From contig NC_091129.1 of the NCBI RefSeq assembly GCF_040183065.1, positions 192,501-256,500 on the forward strand: a DNA stretch of 64,000 nucleotides, given 5' to 3'. This document shows, piece after piece, positions 21,932-33,540 of this stretch (its first letter is position 1; each line of letters begins with the position of its first letter). The notes under the pieces were generated by a model that was not told the origin of the DNA, did no database searches, and was given only the letters and a program-made list of their open reading frames with translations. Source of the stretch: Periplaneta americana (taxonomy: Eukaryota > Arthropoda > Insecta > Blattodea > Blattidae). The translations under genes and the position numbers were made by a program.

Positions 21932-22526
21932 ACTGGGTGTTCATTTCAAAGTGTGTCATGACGTCACTGTTGTTGGGTTACCGATTTGAAGCGAGTTTCA
22001 GTTTATATGTTAGAGAAGTTGCCTATTATTTAAGGCGTTCTTCAATCTGAACTTGAGAACGTGTACGGTATAACTTGAACGTCGTAGCAACAGATGGCGG
22101 TCTGTACGGTCTGTGTGCTACCATAACCTCTTTCGAACTGTGTTTTGCGCCGGCAAGTCGTACGCAGGGTATTTGTTATCATCGGTTGCGTACGGTAACA
22201 TTCCACAACACAAATCAAATGCTCCGTGTCCATGTTGACCGTCGAAGTTAATGTCAACAAATACGTAAGTAATCGTCTTAACCCTCTCCCCATATCCCGA
22301 CAGTACGTATTTCCAAACAGTTCACATTCCTGCCACTACCGGCGTTACCGTACGTATCGGTACGTACTCTTCAGAATGAACGCCGTACTTGCTAGCCAAC
22401 TTCTCTGCCTCTTAGATTATACACCTGAGCTGCGGAAGTGTAGGAAGATTGAATTCTCTAGGCTCATCAGCTAGCCACATGACGGCATACAGCGAGCCAA
22501 GGCACATTTTGAACTGAACACCCAGT
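21932..22526. mobile_element. MITE with TA target, 24-bp inverted ends (595 bp)
   Basis: Left actgggtgttcatttcaaag and right complement actgggtgttcagttcaaaa, flanked by TA. It interrupts the SINE sequence between attatata and tatgtatgatatgcg; the uninterrupted form is visible near 60400-60425. No protein recognised. Confidence 0.8.
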
Positions 22527-23079
22527 ATATGTATGATATGCGTAAATCACTTCGTGATTTAAGACGGCGCTTATTCCGTCGGATCCCGGCCAACCATTAA
22601 CTCATAACGAGTGCACCTCCGCACATATGTGGACATTAGTCCTACGTTCATAGACATCTATGACGTAGTGCAGAGGGCGGCCACCAGAGGGAACCCAAGA
22701 GGTGGAACTTAAACTGAGAGGATTCGATCCGACACCGGGATGGGAATCCGGTGTGGCTTAGTGGATAAAGCATCAGCAAGTATAGCTGAAAACCCGGGTT
22801 CAAATCCCATTGCCGGATAGAATATTTTTCTCCGTTCCACTACTCTTTCATCGTACGATGACACAATATCTGCAAGGAAACATCATATGTACTTCGGTAC
22901 ATTAAAATAATATATATCATATGATATCACATCAACATTTACAATTTTATGACATATTTGAAATAAAATTCAGTTATAATTTATAAAAACAGTTTGAAGA
23001 TATTATATCAATGATTTGTTTAAAACACACAGCATGCAAAATTGGGGTCACCCAATTACGGTGGTTAATATCAATAATA

Positions 23080-23636
23080 CAGGGTAGAAGTGAAATAACC
23101 CTGTAGATTGACACGGACGATAAGTGCATTTGAAGGAATAGAAGACATATTCGTTTAGCAATAAAATGCACGGTTAATTACAAAATTAAGTTTGAAGTTT
23201 CAGCAGTCCGGCAACATCGCCGCTAACAGAGTAATCTTTTTTCTAGTAATAAAGATGTAAAAGGTCAACGAACTCAGGTCTGTCTCTGTACGCGAGACTT
23301 TCTCACTACGACGTTACAATCTGTTCGCAGCGTTCAGTGGCTGGAAATTAGCCTAGTGGTTTAAATTAAATTTACAGGAAAAGCATCCACAATATTGAAA
23401 TACACCCGGGGGATACATGATTTTTTATTAGATTTTCTATCGATATGGAGAAAAGTCACTATCCTATCGCAATAGTTAACGAATAAGAGGGTATTAAACA
23501 TTTGGGAAAATAAAAAAAAAAAACATTTTTTTCTGAGAAATCTATGAACTTTCCAATATATTGCACACTTTTTTTATTAGAGAAATCATGATCTGTTCGA
23601 TTTGAAAATATGCAGGGTTATTTCAATTCCACCCTG
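23080..23636. mobile_element. MITE with TA target (557 bp)
   Basis: Ends cagggtagaagtgaaataac and complement cagggtggaattgaaataac, flanked by TA at 23078-23079 and 23637-23638. AT-rich interior, no transposase. Confidence 0.8.
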
Positions 23637-23638
23637 TA

Positions 23639-25523
23639 TTTCAGGCATGTCAAAAATCAGACACTGAAAGTGCAGTGTATGTGCGCGGAACGCCGGTCTG
23701 TGCAGATTGCGTCATTCACGTGTTGCTCTTACCAGTTCTTAGCGGGAGGGATGTACAAGAATCTATTCTGCGCTTCTAGTGTTCAATTAAATTGACATTT
23801 GGACATTATAAACATATTTAGGAGAAGGAAAAAACACAATTATTGTCAGTGTCTATAATTGACAATAATTGTAACACAAGAAAGAATAGACTTACTCAGT
23901 TACAATTCACAATGCAGTCGTTTGTAAAGAATCATTTATTTACATGATTTGTATAAGTATTTGAAGAAAATATAAATATTACAGTAATTTCGAAACAACA
24001 AAAAACGAACACAATATTTCATTTTACATAGTAGGTACTGATTATTTCAAAGTAATACTCTTTCATTGTTCCTCAAGCATTATTGGGACCATTGGTGCAC
24101 AAATGCTAAGAAAGAAAATATTTTACTCCCAATTACATGCAATAGGACATTGTGAGGCTTTTACACTGGAATCATTTCCTTGCTGTATATTAATATAAAT
24201 TCACATTATTATTAATAAATTGGATAAATTAAGCTTGAATTTAAATTTATATATAGTTTATTTAGAAAACGTTGAGAGCAAGTATTAGCAAGTTGGGAGC
24301 GTTACTGAATTGAGTTAAAAGAGTACTTCACAAGCTGTGAAGCGAGGTCATTTTCTTTATGTCAGCTTTAAAGATTTATTAACGTAAGTATATTAGAAAA
24401 TATAGTAACGTGAGGTGGAAAATTCGCCATTATGTATTATTTTTCCAGAAAATTTTTCCGCCTTACAAATAGTTGCTTTCTTCCTTCCTTTACAACCTCA
24501 AGAGCCTCACATGTATTATACTATATTCTCATCACTTATCAGCTTATCAAATAAAAGTTGTAAGTCGTCTAACCATTTATGGCTGTGTTAGTACAGACTC
24601 GAAAACAACATCATTTTCATGTTTGTCTTGCCGTGAGAGTACTAATTAAGAAATAAGAGCTGGCGAATATCATATTTTGAGAACTTTACTAATATGATTT
24701 AAATTCTCATATCACTCTTAGGTCCACATGATATGATGAAAGCCTTTCATTTTAAAATAATTACTATTGGCTGAGGAAAACATCATAACAGTTATGTTAT
24801 ATGATTCGTGATTTCTCTTCTTCGTTATATCTGTGGACTCCTGACTTTATTTTCCATAACGTATTCACAATCACAGCTCAACGAGCACCCGTACTGATCT
24901 GTGTTACTGAAACAAAAGCTGATCTGCTACTATAGGTACTGTACAGCCCTGTCGCGTTCCCCTCCAAGCCGATTCGCTCCCTCCAGGTAGGGGAATAGGA
25001 ACTGCACGTTGCACGCATCTAGTGCACAATGTGCAGGGTTTTGACACGCCTGCTGTATGTAGTTAAAATCAAGGCTTTTGTACAATTTACTTAATTTTGA
25101 GTAATTTATTGGAAACGTGTTCCAATAGATTACATGTTTTGGAATTCGATATGTTGTGACAAATTCTATGTAAAATAATGTGCACTGTGCTGACGACGTG
25201 GCAGTAACATGAGGGAGTTGGAAAATTAATTTCTATTTAAAATTTAAATTTGAAGCGATATATCTTTTATGCGGAATTATCTGTTGCACTGTTACTTACA
25301 TATTATATTCTCCAAAGAAGGATGGTGAAGACTGGAACGTTACCCACGTACTGAATGAAGTTCACAGAAATATATCTTCTGACACGCAACTGACTTTGCC
25401 GGGAGGAACTGCTTGCTATTCTGCACATGTGATGCAATCGTATAACGGGTTCATTAAGCAATACAGTTTCTTATTATAGTATTTAGCAATATGACACTTT
25501 TCAGCGGTGATCATAATTTTACT
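23639..25523. other. Intron-like sequence, nothing recognised
   Basis: No coding region, SINE or paired terminal repeats identified. A gtaagt at 24384 follows a cag, but the 18 bases between lack supporting features. Confidence 0.4.
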
Positions 25524-25821
25524 GCTATTACTAGGGCTAGGATTTTGATGACATTGCATCTTTTTTCTAGTAAGCCAGAAACATAGTTGCTTTAGTATTT
25601 ATATGTTATGTGATAAACTGAGTGTTTTAAGACATATTTGTTAGGGCATTTTTTTTTGCATTATTTGCCTGTTTCAACTCATAAGAGCAGCTTTTGTTTT
25701 ATTCGGATATTTTTGAGGAATTTTCATTTAATTTTGGCCATAAATCCCCATTATTAATATAAAATAATGTTTATTTCCTTTAATATTTGTCTACATATTT
25801 TGTCCATTGATATCCATTATT

Positions 25822-26083
25822 TTTTTACTTGGTTATTTAACGACGCTAGATCAACTACGAGGTTATTTAGTGTCGATGGAATTGGTGATAGCGATATTAT
25901 ATTTGGCGAGATGAGGCCGATGATTCGCCATAGATTACCTGACCTTTGTTTTACAGTTGGAAAAAACCTCGGAAAAAACCCAACCTGATAATCAGCCCAA
26001 GCGGGAGTCGAACCCGCGACCGAGTGCAACTCCGGATCGGCAGGCAAGCGCCTTAACCGACCAAGCTACGTCGATGGCTAATA
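25822..26083 (-). repeat. tRNA-derived SINE, family 1
   Basis: On the minus strand the tRNA-like head (agcttggtcggttaaggcgc and a gggttcgactcccgc B box) leads to the common body and gtcgttaaataa end. Flanked by ccattatttt on both sides, a target-site duplication. Confidence 0.88.
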
Positions 26084-27189
26084 CCCATTATTTTGTATAA
26101 TATTTTAATCGTTTTTCTACACAAATATTGCCATTTTAACGTCGTACACTCCAACCACCCCTCCAATATAGACTCCTCTATTCCTGCTAATTCTGGGTAA
26201 GAGTGGCCTTGTGGTGAGCTACATGGAAATTACATAAGGTAAAATAATTAATTAAAGTGTACCACTTAGAAAAAATTATGTAAAATTAAATAAACTTAAA
26301 TGTTGGTACTACTCTTATGGCCAGTTTTTCCAAGTAATGTTTAATTTGGCTTAACAAATGTTAAATTAACAGCTGGTTTATTTTTAACGTTTTGTTAAGA
26401 TGTTTTCCATTTTTCCAACATAATTTTGTTTAAAATAACCAACACTTAACTTTAACTGTCGTTAATACTATTCTAACTACTCAATAGCAGTTGGTAATGA
26501 TTTTGCATATATAAGACAACTTCTTATTGGCTGATATTATTATTTAAATTCTGTACTATGGAGTAAGTCATGAAACATGTGTAAAATCGTAACCTATTAC
26601 AGTAGCCATGATTCATTCATACAGTACAGAGAATTGATAAATGAAAGTTGCATTGACTGCTATTGAATAATAATAATTATTATGTATGGTTACATTTTAT
26701 AATGCTAAATATGAATTTCTGTTTAGAAAAATCTCAGCATTATGACCACCAGGTGACAATAATTACACGAATGTGTGTGTAGTCAACTGTACAGAAAACC
26801 CCGAGGAGAATTCCGTATCATATAAAATTCTCTAATTTAGGTTCATGCATAAATTATATGTAATTTCGTCCTAAAGAAGCAATTGCTGCTGAAACATTTT
26901 ATTGTTTACTCACTGCGTATTTTGAAGCACTATTGACATCGGCTATAGTTGAAGAGCTAGTAACATAGAATCTAGAGTTAATAGTAGCTAGTGAATTGGA
27001 ACAAGTGGCCTATTTCAACTAGGTAACATACAACTGAGTTTTATTTTAAGACATGAAAGTGATTATTATAACTACATACCGGTACCTAAGAAATATTAGT
27101 AAATTAATACATAATGTGCATTCAAACATAACAAAACTTAATTGATATATTAACTTTCATTTATTACAGTTATATTATAGCTAGCGATG

Positions 27190-27526
27190 AGATATGTTTG
27201 CACTGGCTTAAAACAGAAGCGAAAGAGCTGGATTCTTGGAATTTATAATCGTTTTCTTTCCGATGGAAATTTAATTTTCCAGCAGGATAATCACCCCGTG
27301 CACACCGTCATAAACGTTCAAAGACGGTTCACGGAAAAGCATGAAAAAGAGGATTGACAAATATAGAGACATCCCACCTCAAAATCCAGATCAGTTCTGG
27401 GATCAAGTTCTGGTTACCTGGGAAGATTTCGCTAAGGACCAGAACTATTTCCGCGACCTGGTGGACTCAATGCCCCGAAAATGCCAGGCAGTGATAAACG
27501 CCGATGGCATGTGGACAATGTATTAG
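27190..27526 (+). pseudogene. Tc1/mariner-like transposase C-terminal fragment
   Basis: Reads FQQDNHPVHTVINVQRRFTE (second catalytic Asp of the DDE triad), a frameshift, then RIDKYRDIPPQNPDQFWDQV, DQNYFRDLVDSMPRKCQAV and a stop after MWTMY. The segment carrying the third acidic residue (PDxNPIE..W region) is deleted. Only the last third of a transposase remains; inactive. Confidence 0.8.
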
Positions 27527-27727
27527 ATCCACATGTGTATTTCTTTTATTTTTCTTTAATTTGTTTGTTTATCTTTGTTTTATTTCGGGAAGAAAATTGA
27601 TCTCCCAAGAGTTTCTTAAATTCTCCTAGTGGAGCCAAAGTTGCGAAATAATAAGTTCCACTACACAAAATTATAAAAATGAAGAAAGGTAACATGTATA
27701 AAAATTAATTACGTTAAAAAAAAGTTA

Positions 27728-27806
27728 TCGCCGAGAACCGAACACGGGCCCCTGGGATGGCAAACCAACACGCTACTGACTACTCCATCTGGGTACCATG
27801 ACGTAA
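27728..27806 (-). repeat. tRNA-like sequence (SINE head?)
   Basis: The complement shows tggtacccagatggagtagt and a B-box-like gtgttcggttctcgg separated by tRNA-like spacing. Stems do not pair well enough for a functional tRNA. Confidence 0.4.
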
Positions 27807-28568
27807 TCAGCGCGACGAGGCACATATAGATGCTAGGCTTGAAGTCTACGGACCGTGTAAATAATTCAATGTTCAGTACTAGTTAATGTTTCATTTGGAC
27901 TGATTTACTGAAGCTTGGTGAAACCGTCCCTTACTCTAAACATTCCTCAAAGAGAAACATAACATGTTACTTTCACAACTTTTGTCTGAACAGCTGTGGT
28001 GTTATCCGCCATGTTTAACTGTTTGTTAAATGAGTTAACGGCCTGAAATCCTACATTTAAAGTTAACAGACGGTTAAGAATCTGTTAAGCCAAACTGGTG
28101 TTGAACAAATGGAAAAACTGTATTTAACAAACTGTTGAAGGTTTAACAGTCGTTAAGTCTTCTAACAATACTTCGACAACCCGGCCATTAGAATTTAATT
28201 TTAATTACTAGTTTAAATATTAAGTAGTACAAAACCTCTTTTCCTACTAAGCCAATTATGTAAGAACAATTTTTAGGGTATTTTAAGGGCATTTTTGAAA
28301 GATTTTTAGGTCATAAATGCATTGTTTTAGGTCATTTTTTCATGATTTATACGTCATCAAAATCCTAGCCCTAGCTATTACTTTCAAAATTTTAAGTGTG
28401 TTATTAAAGTTAGTCAGTTCGCGGCCCTCTAAGATTAAACGGGTTGCAAATTTTTTTTTTTCGATTGTTATGAAAATCTACATGTTCACTCTACCTGGTT
28501 CTGAAATTTCTTTTGTCTGACCGATACATATTTTGTTATAATTTTTCTGGTTTATTTTCTTGTTACAG

Positions 28569-28613
28569 GAAGCCAATCCAGACGGTAGAATCTACTTCAG
28601 GAAAGAACCAAAT
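28569..28613 (+). CDS. Candidate micro-exon a3 (45 nt)
   Basis: Preceded by ttattttcttgttacag and followed by gtaagtaact, exactly 45 nt, open in phase 0: EANPDGRIYFRKEPN. The downstream intron keeps diverged copies of the a-cassette landmarks: gtaagtaact, and at 29181 a block resembling ttgataccggtttcggac. It is therefore an older member of the class. The peptide does not keep the Leu-His-Arg...Thr-Asn pattern. Function unknown. Confidence 0.55.
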
Positions 28614-28652
28614 GTAAGTAACTCATGGATGTACATAAGTAACAGTGTAGTA

Positions 28653-29095
28653 ATATACAAATCTGGCTTTCAGGTAGGAGCTCCCTGTAAAGCAGGTTTG
28701 AATAATTTCAAGGAAAAATTGTTCCGGAGCCGGGTATCGATCCCGGGACTCTTCGCTTAGCGCGCTAACGCGCTACCGACTGAGCTACCCCAGGAACTAT
28801 ACACGACACCGTCACAATTTTTCCTTTTATATCCACAGAACTCAAATGAGCTGACAAGACGCCAGAACTCAACTGTGAGTGCCACAAATTAAGTCACACA
28901 GTATTTTGTGTGCACTCATAGTTGAGTTCTGGCATCTTGTCAGCTCATTTGAGTTGTGTGGATGTAAAAGGAAAAATTGTGACGGTGTCGTGTATAGTTC
29001 CTGGGGTAGCTCAGTCGGTAGAGCGTTCGCGCGCTAAGCGAATGGTCCCGGGATCGATACCCGGCTCCGGAAAAGTTTTTCCTTTAAAATTATTC
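28653..29095. repeat. Inverted pair of tRNA-derived SINEs forming a long hairpin
   Basis: Left arm (about 28698-28880) and right arm (about 28912-29095) are complementary over roughly 185 bases. Each arm carries a tRNA-like segment: minus at 28713-28796, plus at 28996-29076, with gggtagctcagtcggtag and gggatcgatacccgg boxes. The whole is flanked by aacagtgtagta at 28641-28652 and 29096-29107. It therefore inserted as one unit into the intron after a3. Acceptor-stem mismatches argue against working tRNA genes. Confidence 0.85.
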
Positions 29096-29107
29096 AACAG
29101 TGTAGTA

Positions 29108-29513
29108 TATTGTGTGCAGTGTATTTCTTATGATACGTGTTTATTTGTTTATTTATTTTCAAAATTTAATTTAATTTCAGGACAGAGATATTAATACCAG
29201 TTTCGAACTACATACCTTCCTTCATTATCGGTAATTGAATTTTGTTTGATGAAATAGGCAAGTAGCTTCGTAATTAATCAAGTTTCTCTAGGACTTACTG
29301 TCTTTAGATATAAAAATAAATGCTACAAGAAAGAGAACACTTCTCATCATTCATATTGCAAACGACCCATAGACCTTCAGTAAATAATTTTATATGTGCG
29401 CGCACAATATTCACATCGTGTTTTACAATACTTTGATAATTCTTTAATTCAGTCAATGTTCCAACTTTATACGATATCTCATCGGTGGTCTTTAATCCAT
29501 ATTTTCGTCGTCG
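29108..29513 (+). other. Intron, diverged 'a' cassette tail
   Basis: Contains ttaatttcag at 29172-29181 followed by gacagagatattaataccag, the diverged equivalent of the block found after the other a exons. Nothing else recognised. Confidence 0.5.
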
Positions 29514-29544
29514 TCGTCATCATCATCATCACCATCACTATCAC

Positions 29545-29577
<33 letters not shown>
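29514..29577. repeat. (CAT)n microsatellite
   Basis: Runs of cat/cac triplets. Confidence 0.9.
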
Positions 29578-29593
29578 AATTTGAAATATTTAG

Positions 29594-29645
29594 GCTTCAT
29601 GACTAATATCGTTTTCCGCGGTTTTTTCTGCTATGAAGTTAAGCA
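29594..29645 (+). other. Possible truncated 'c' exon relic
   Basis: After tatttag, a stretch with frame TNIVFRGFFCYEVKHG resembles NVQSFFYNEVKYTE encoded at 34572-34628, and the bases gaagttaag(c/t)ac are shared. It is cut on the right by a LINE fragment. Evidence is thin. Confidence 0.25.
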
Positions 29646-29647
29646 CG

Positions 29648-29872
29648 GGCAGGGCATGTAGCTCGTATGGGCGAATCCATAAATGCATGTAGTGTGTTAA
29701 GAGAGAGGCCGGAGTGGAAGAGACCTTTGGGGAGACCGAGACATAGATGGGAGGATAATATTAAAATAAATTTGAGGGAGGTGGGATATGATTGTAGAGA
29801 CTGGTTTAACCTTGCTCAGGCTAGGGACCGATAGCGAGCTTATGTGAGGGCGGCAATGAACCTCCGAGTTCT
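29648..29872 (+). pseudogene. LINE 3' fragment (same family as 286-1013)
   Basis: Encodes the last part only: ARMGESINACSVL, KRPLGRPRHRWEDNIKINLR and AYVRAAMNLRVL, with an internal stop. Strongly 5'-truncated insertion. Confidence 0.8.
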
Positions 29873-29962
29873 TTAAAAATTATATTTGCACATATTAAGA
29901 GATAAATGTTTTCGGCTCGAAACTGCCACCTTCATTTACAATATAGTATACCTATCCAATAC

Positions 29963-29966
<4 letters not shown>

Positions 29967-30044
<78 letters not shown>

Positions 30045-30046
30045 TT
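29967..30046. repeat. (TA)n-(CA)n microsatellite
   Basis: About 30 TA units followed by CA units. Confidence 0.95.
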
Positions 30047-30074
30047 TTGATTACACAACTTTTAACACTGTATC

Positions 30075-31525
30075 ACTTCGGAGTATGTATGATGAGACTT
30101 TCTTGTGTTAAATTGTAACATACCTTGTGAACATGTTTCGACCTATTTTGGGTTATCTTCAGAACTGGTCGTTGTTGGTGTTGGCGCCTGTTGTTTCCTG
30201 TGAGTGTGCGTTCGTAGTGTAGAGTCAAAGAGTGTATGTATTTTGAAATTGAGTTGTGTGTTGAGAATATCGTTGGGGTGTGTTTTCGTGTATCTGTATA
30301 TTTCATATTGTTCTAGTGTGTTGAGTTTCTTTCTTTTTGATTAGATGTGCAGTATTTCCATGTCTGTGTTGATGTCTCTGTAGGTGTGGTTGGAATTTGT
30401 GTTGTGTTCTGCATATGTGGAGGTGTTTTGTAATTTTGTTATGGCTGTGATGTGTTCTTTGTAACGTGTTTGAAATGATCTGCCTGTCTGTCCTATGTAG
30501 AAGTTGTTGCAGGTGTTGCATTTGAGTTTGTATACGCCTTTGTGGTTGTATTTGTTTGGTGTTGAGATGTTTTTGTAGAGTGTTATTTGTTCCGTATGCG
30601 ATGTTGTAATTTAATTTCTTGAATGAGGTTGCAATTTTATGTACGATTTTGTGTTCGTGTGTTAGTATGATGTATTTTTTTTGTGTTCTTGTGTTTGTGT
30701 TGTATTCTTCTGTTTTTTGAGGTTTTGTTTTGTCTTACGTATTATGTTCTCTATTATGTTGGGGTTGTATCCGTTTTCTTGTGCTATGTATTTGATTGTG
30801 TTTAGTTCTTCTTTGTAATCCTGTTGGTTCATTGGTATGTTGATTAGTCTGTGTACCATTGTTCGGAATGCAGCTTGTGTTGTGTGGGGTGGTTGGATGT
30901 GTTGTGTATGTATGTGTGTTGTTGTTGTTGTTGTGGGTTTTCTATATACTTTGAATGTGTGTTTGTTGTCTACTTTTGTTATTGTAATGACTTGAAAATT
31001 TATGGGTTTGTTGTTTTCAATTTCTAATGTGTAGTGTAGCTTTGGGTGTATTTTGTTTATGTGTTGATGTAGGTTTTGGATCTGTCTTTTGTTTCCTTTG
31101 TATAGTATTATTAGTAGGCCTATGTCATCTACGTATCTGTGCCATATATGTTGTCTCCGTGTTTGTTATTGCCTTTGTTTTGTATGTATGTCTGTTCTAC
31201 GTGGTGTAAGAATATTTCTGCTAGTATGCTGGAAATGGGTGATCCCATGGGTAGGCCTTCGGTTTGTGTGTAATATATGTTATTGTATGTGAAGTAGTTT
31301 TGTTTTGTGATGATGTCTGTGGTGTGGATGATTTCTTGCATTTGTTCTTGTGGTGTGTTGTTTTTGAGCATTTGTTCTAGTATCTGTGGTGTATCTTTTA
31401 TGGGTATGTTTGTGTATAGGTTAATTATGTCGAAAGTTGCTAATGTTGTACTGTGTGGGATATGTTAACAAGGTATGTTAAAATTTAACACAAAGTCTCA
31501 TCATACATATTCCGAAACATTATAT
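30075..31525 (-). pseudogene. Penelope-like retroelement remnant (RT plus GIY-YIG endonuclease)
   Basis: On the minus strand, RT motifs TEGLPMGSPISSILAEIF (about 31270-31215) and YVDD (31136-31125) are followed by a degenerate linker. A GIY-YIG endonuclease follows near 30545-30440: GVYKLKC, CNNFYIGQTGR and RYKEH. Penelope elements are defined by this RT/GIY-YIG pairing. The N-terminal RT half is missing and there are several frameshifts. Inverted copies of one sequence (tatgtatgatgagacttt and complement) bound it at 30078-30138 and 31450-31525, consistent with the variable terminal repeats of this group. It lies in the intron between a3 and b1. Confidence 0.88.
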
Positions 31526-33459
31526 ATACTGAACGAATACTTGAATATAGGCCTACGTTATAAGGAAGTTGTGAATAATAGATGACAATAGCGAGTATAT
31601 GTGTAGAAAGGGAGAATACTTCTTATGCATAGCTATAGACACGAAGCTGTTATTCCCTGCGTGACTCCTCCTCTTTGCTTACGTCTTAAGAAATGAAGGC
31701 TCTATAAAGTCTAGGTAGGTAGTATCGTTCGCTATTTTTGTTCTTTCATTGCCGAGCTACTAGACGAGGAATCTATTTGCCGTACCGTTAAACATTATCA
31801 TGTCGTAGCTCCTATGATAATAAATCAAACGCACTGTAATTGAGCAAATAATTGAACGGCAAATGACGACCTCCTGTGGTTTCTGCGAACGCCAACGAAA
31901 GAGCTAAAATGGTGGGCGATTATATTAAGTATTTATCGAGCCTTAGGATATGCATAACGTCTTCATCAGCGAATCATAAGACGCACACGTTTAAATGTAG
32001 CCGACCTGCAACGTGATTGACTGCAGGAAATTAGAGCAACAGGACTATAAGATTGGAAATGCGCTACAAAACTGTATAAGACCTATTAAGTAACTGATTT
32101 CGAATGAGCCAGTATAATGCACATGATATAGATAAGTAGTGTAACTCATAAAACATAATTTTTCAGGAGAACAAAATACCTGTTTCGTCAGAAATCACTT
32201 TTCCCTCGTTTACATCCGAATTTTCAAACCCTTCGTCCTGTTCCACTGTCTTTTCTTTACAATCTATTCATTTGCTGTCATTTTTAGGATTATTAATATC
32301 ATTTGTAATTTGTGTTGGTTAGAGCTATGTATAGAGAAATATATTTCCTAATTCTTCGATTTTATTTGAATAGAAGTACGTAGTGATGTAATTAAAAATA
32401 TTAATAATAATATCAAAACTCTTTTACGTTACTCAATTTGGAGATCTTTATATTAAACAATGAAGTATAATAGTTATTTATGCAACAAGTGGATAACTGA
32501 TGTTTATTGCATGATGAATGTTTGTCGCATGATCGATAACGAGTGCTACAATTTTCATGAGTGTCATAATAAGATTATCCACAAGTTAATACAACAATTT
32601 ATGGCATCTTAGCATTATACATTGTAGGAAAGAAATAATGAAAGAAATTCAATTCAGGATCAATAACTGACAAATTATATTCATAATACATTCTGATCGA
32701 TGACTTGCGCCTGGCATTGACATTGAGTAAAGAGTAATGGCTGACCTTGCAGGTTATGTAACAACTGTTCCTTTATTTTGTTAATATAGTTTCTCTGCAC
32801 CACAGAACTGTTTTATGTGATATTACAAAAGTGATACAAAAATTGTTAAAGATTGAAAATAAATGATACGTTACCTTCTGTCCTGCATTCCATTTCTTGT
32901 TAGGCCGCGCGTAGAAGAGAAACCAAGACAGCAAGAGTTCCGGTATTACGTCATTGCAAATACGTCATTGCTTTTATCGGCACGCGTGCCATAATAAGCC
33001 AATTACGCACGATTTTCGACGTAGTAACAATCTGTTTACAATGCTAAGATGGCATAAAAGTATTTATACAGTATGTTTTATGTATTTGATTAATGTCTAT
33101 GAGAGTCATAATGTGACATTTCTTACGATTTGATAATTTAATTTTCTATGATGTGTTTGCTTCAATTTGCAAGGCATTTTCGTTGCTGGTACTGACGTTT
33201 CTTTTCTTTTACTATTAGACATATATATTCTTGTTCGTAAGATGTTTTGACGAGAAAACACTATGGCATTAATTGGAGGCACCAGCACTTTTCCAATAAA
33301 ACTTTTTCTGGTCATCAGACATTTTTGAGAACACTGAAGTCTACATTCCACCCTATCACAATGTGTACTTATATTTCGTTCTGGAAAATTGTTTGGCCTA
33401 AAGACGATTTCATGTTTTTGTACAATGCCTGATATTCTTCAAATCACTTCGTTTTGCAG
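31526..33459 (+). other. Leader of 'b' cassette (intron)
   Basis: From about 32160 this is homologous to 44640-46229, 50440-51890 and 57190-58777. Landmarks are gaaatcacttttgcctcg-like sequence, atcggcacgcgtgcca, cgtagtaacaatctgttta and, just before the exon, caaatcacttcgttttgcag. It represents the form without the SINE found in the other copies at the gtttctc/gattctc site (32793). No coding content. Confidence 0.65.
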
Positions 33460-33540
33460 GGATCAAGTTACTCTGAGAATGGAGCTACACGAGAACAAAT
33501 AAGCAGTTATGAGACGCTTAAGTCACGTGATAGTCACTGG
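33460..33540 (+). CDS. Candidate micro-exon b1 (81 nt)
   Basis: Bounded by cttcgttttgcag and gtgagtaatt, 27 codons, open in phase 0. It begins Gly-Ser-Ser-Tyr-Ser-Glu and ends Ser-Arg-Asp-Ser-His-Trp, and is hydrophilic and serine-rich. The last 50 intron bases before it are identical to those before b2 and b3. The exon itself shares little more than the first five bases (GGATC) with them and is six bases longer. Function unknown. Confidence 0.6.

Larger units (their letters stand above)
20541..22925 (+). repeat. Tandem tRNA-derived SINE dimer (family 3) with nested insertions
   Basis: Two direct copies of one SINE, each with gattcgatccgacaccggg, then tRNA-like ggtgtggcttag...ggataaagcatcagca and B-box gggttcaaatccc. 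This is followed by gagaattttctccgttcca-like sequence and a gtacttcggtacattaaaa 3' part. The first copy is split by a hAT at 20592, and a MITE at 21932 sits between the copies. An inverted pair of the same SINE is at 60040-60736. Confidence 0.75.
26318..28187. mobile_element. Harbinger-like element (TTA target) with subterminal gttaa repeats
   Basis: TTA on both sides (26315-26317, 28188-28190). The inverted ends start tggccagtttttccaagtaa and tggccgggttgtcgaagtat and stay alignable for about 55 bp. Many taac/gttaa motifs lie near the ends. A 3-bp TWA target is typical of PIF/Harbinger. No Harbinger transposase is recognised; a Tc1-like fragment lies inside. Confidence 0.55.
25532..28373. mobile_element. 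hAT-type element stuffed with nested insertions
   Basis: Terminal inverted repeats TAGGGCTAGGATTTTGATGA (25532) and its complement ending CCTAGCCCTA (28373), with a perfect 8-bp duplication gctattac at 25524-25531 and 28374-28381. Subterminal tttttaggtcat-like motifs occur on the right. Inside are a SINE (25822-26083) and a TTA-flanked element (26318-28187). The original element was therefore about 0.7 kb and non-autonomous. Confidence 0.85.

Noticed and set aside
24365-24390. 18-nt interval between cag and gtaagt
   Set aside because: No cassette relative and a stop in phase 0; chance splice-like motif.
28996-29076. Possible functional tRNA genes (also 22760, 60630, 41300, 10200)
   Set aside because: A and B box matches are good, but acceptor and anticodon stems mispair and each is fused to a SINE body with a target-site duplication.
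30080-30110. Hammerhead ribozyme core in the Penelope terminal repeat
   Set aside because: A tgatgag piece is present but the required CTGATGA...GAAA arrangement with pairing stems could not be completed.
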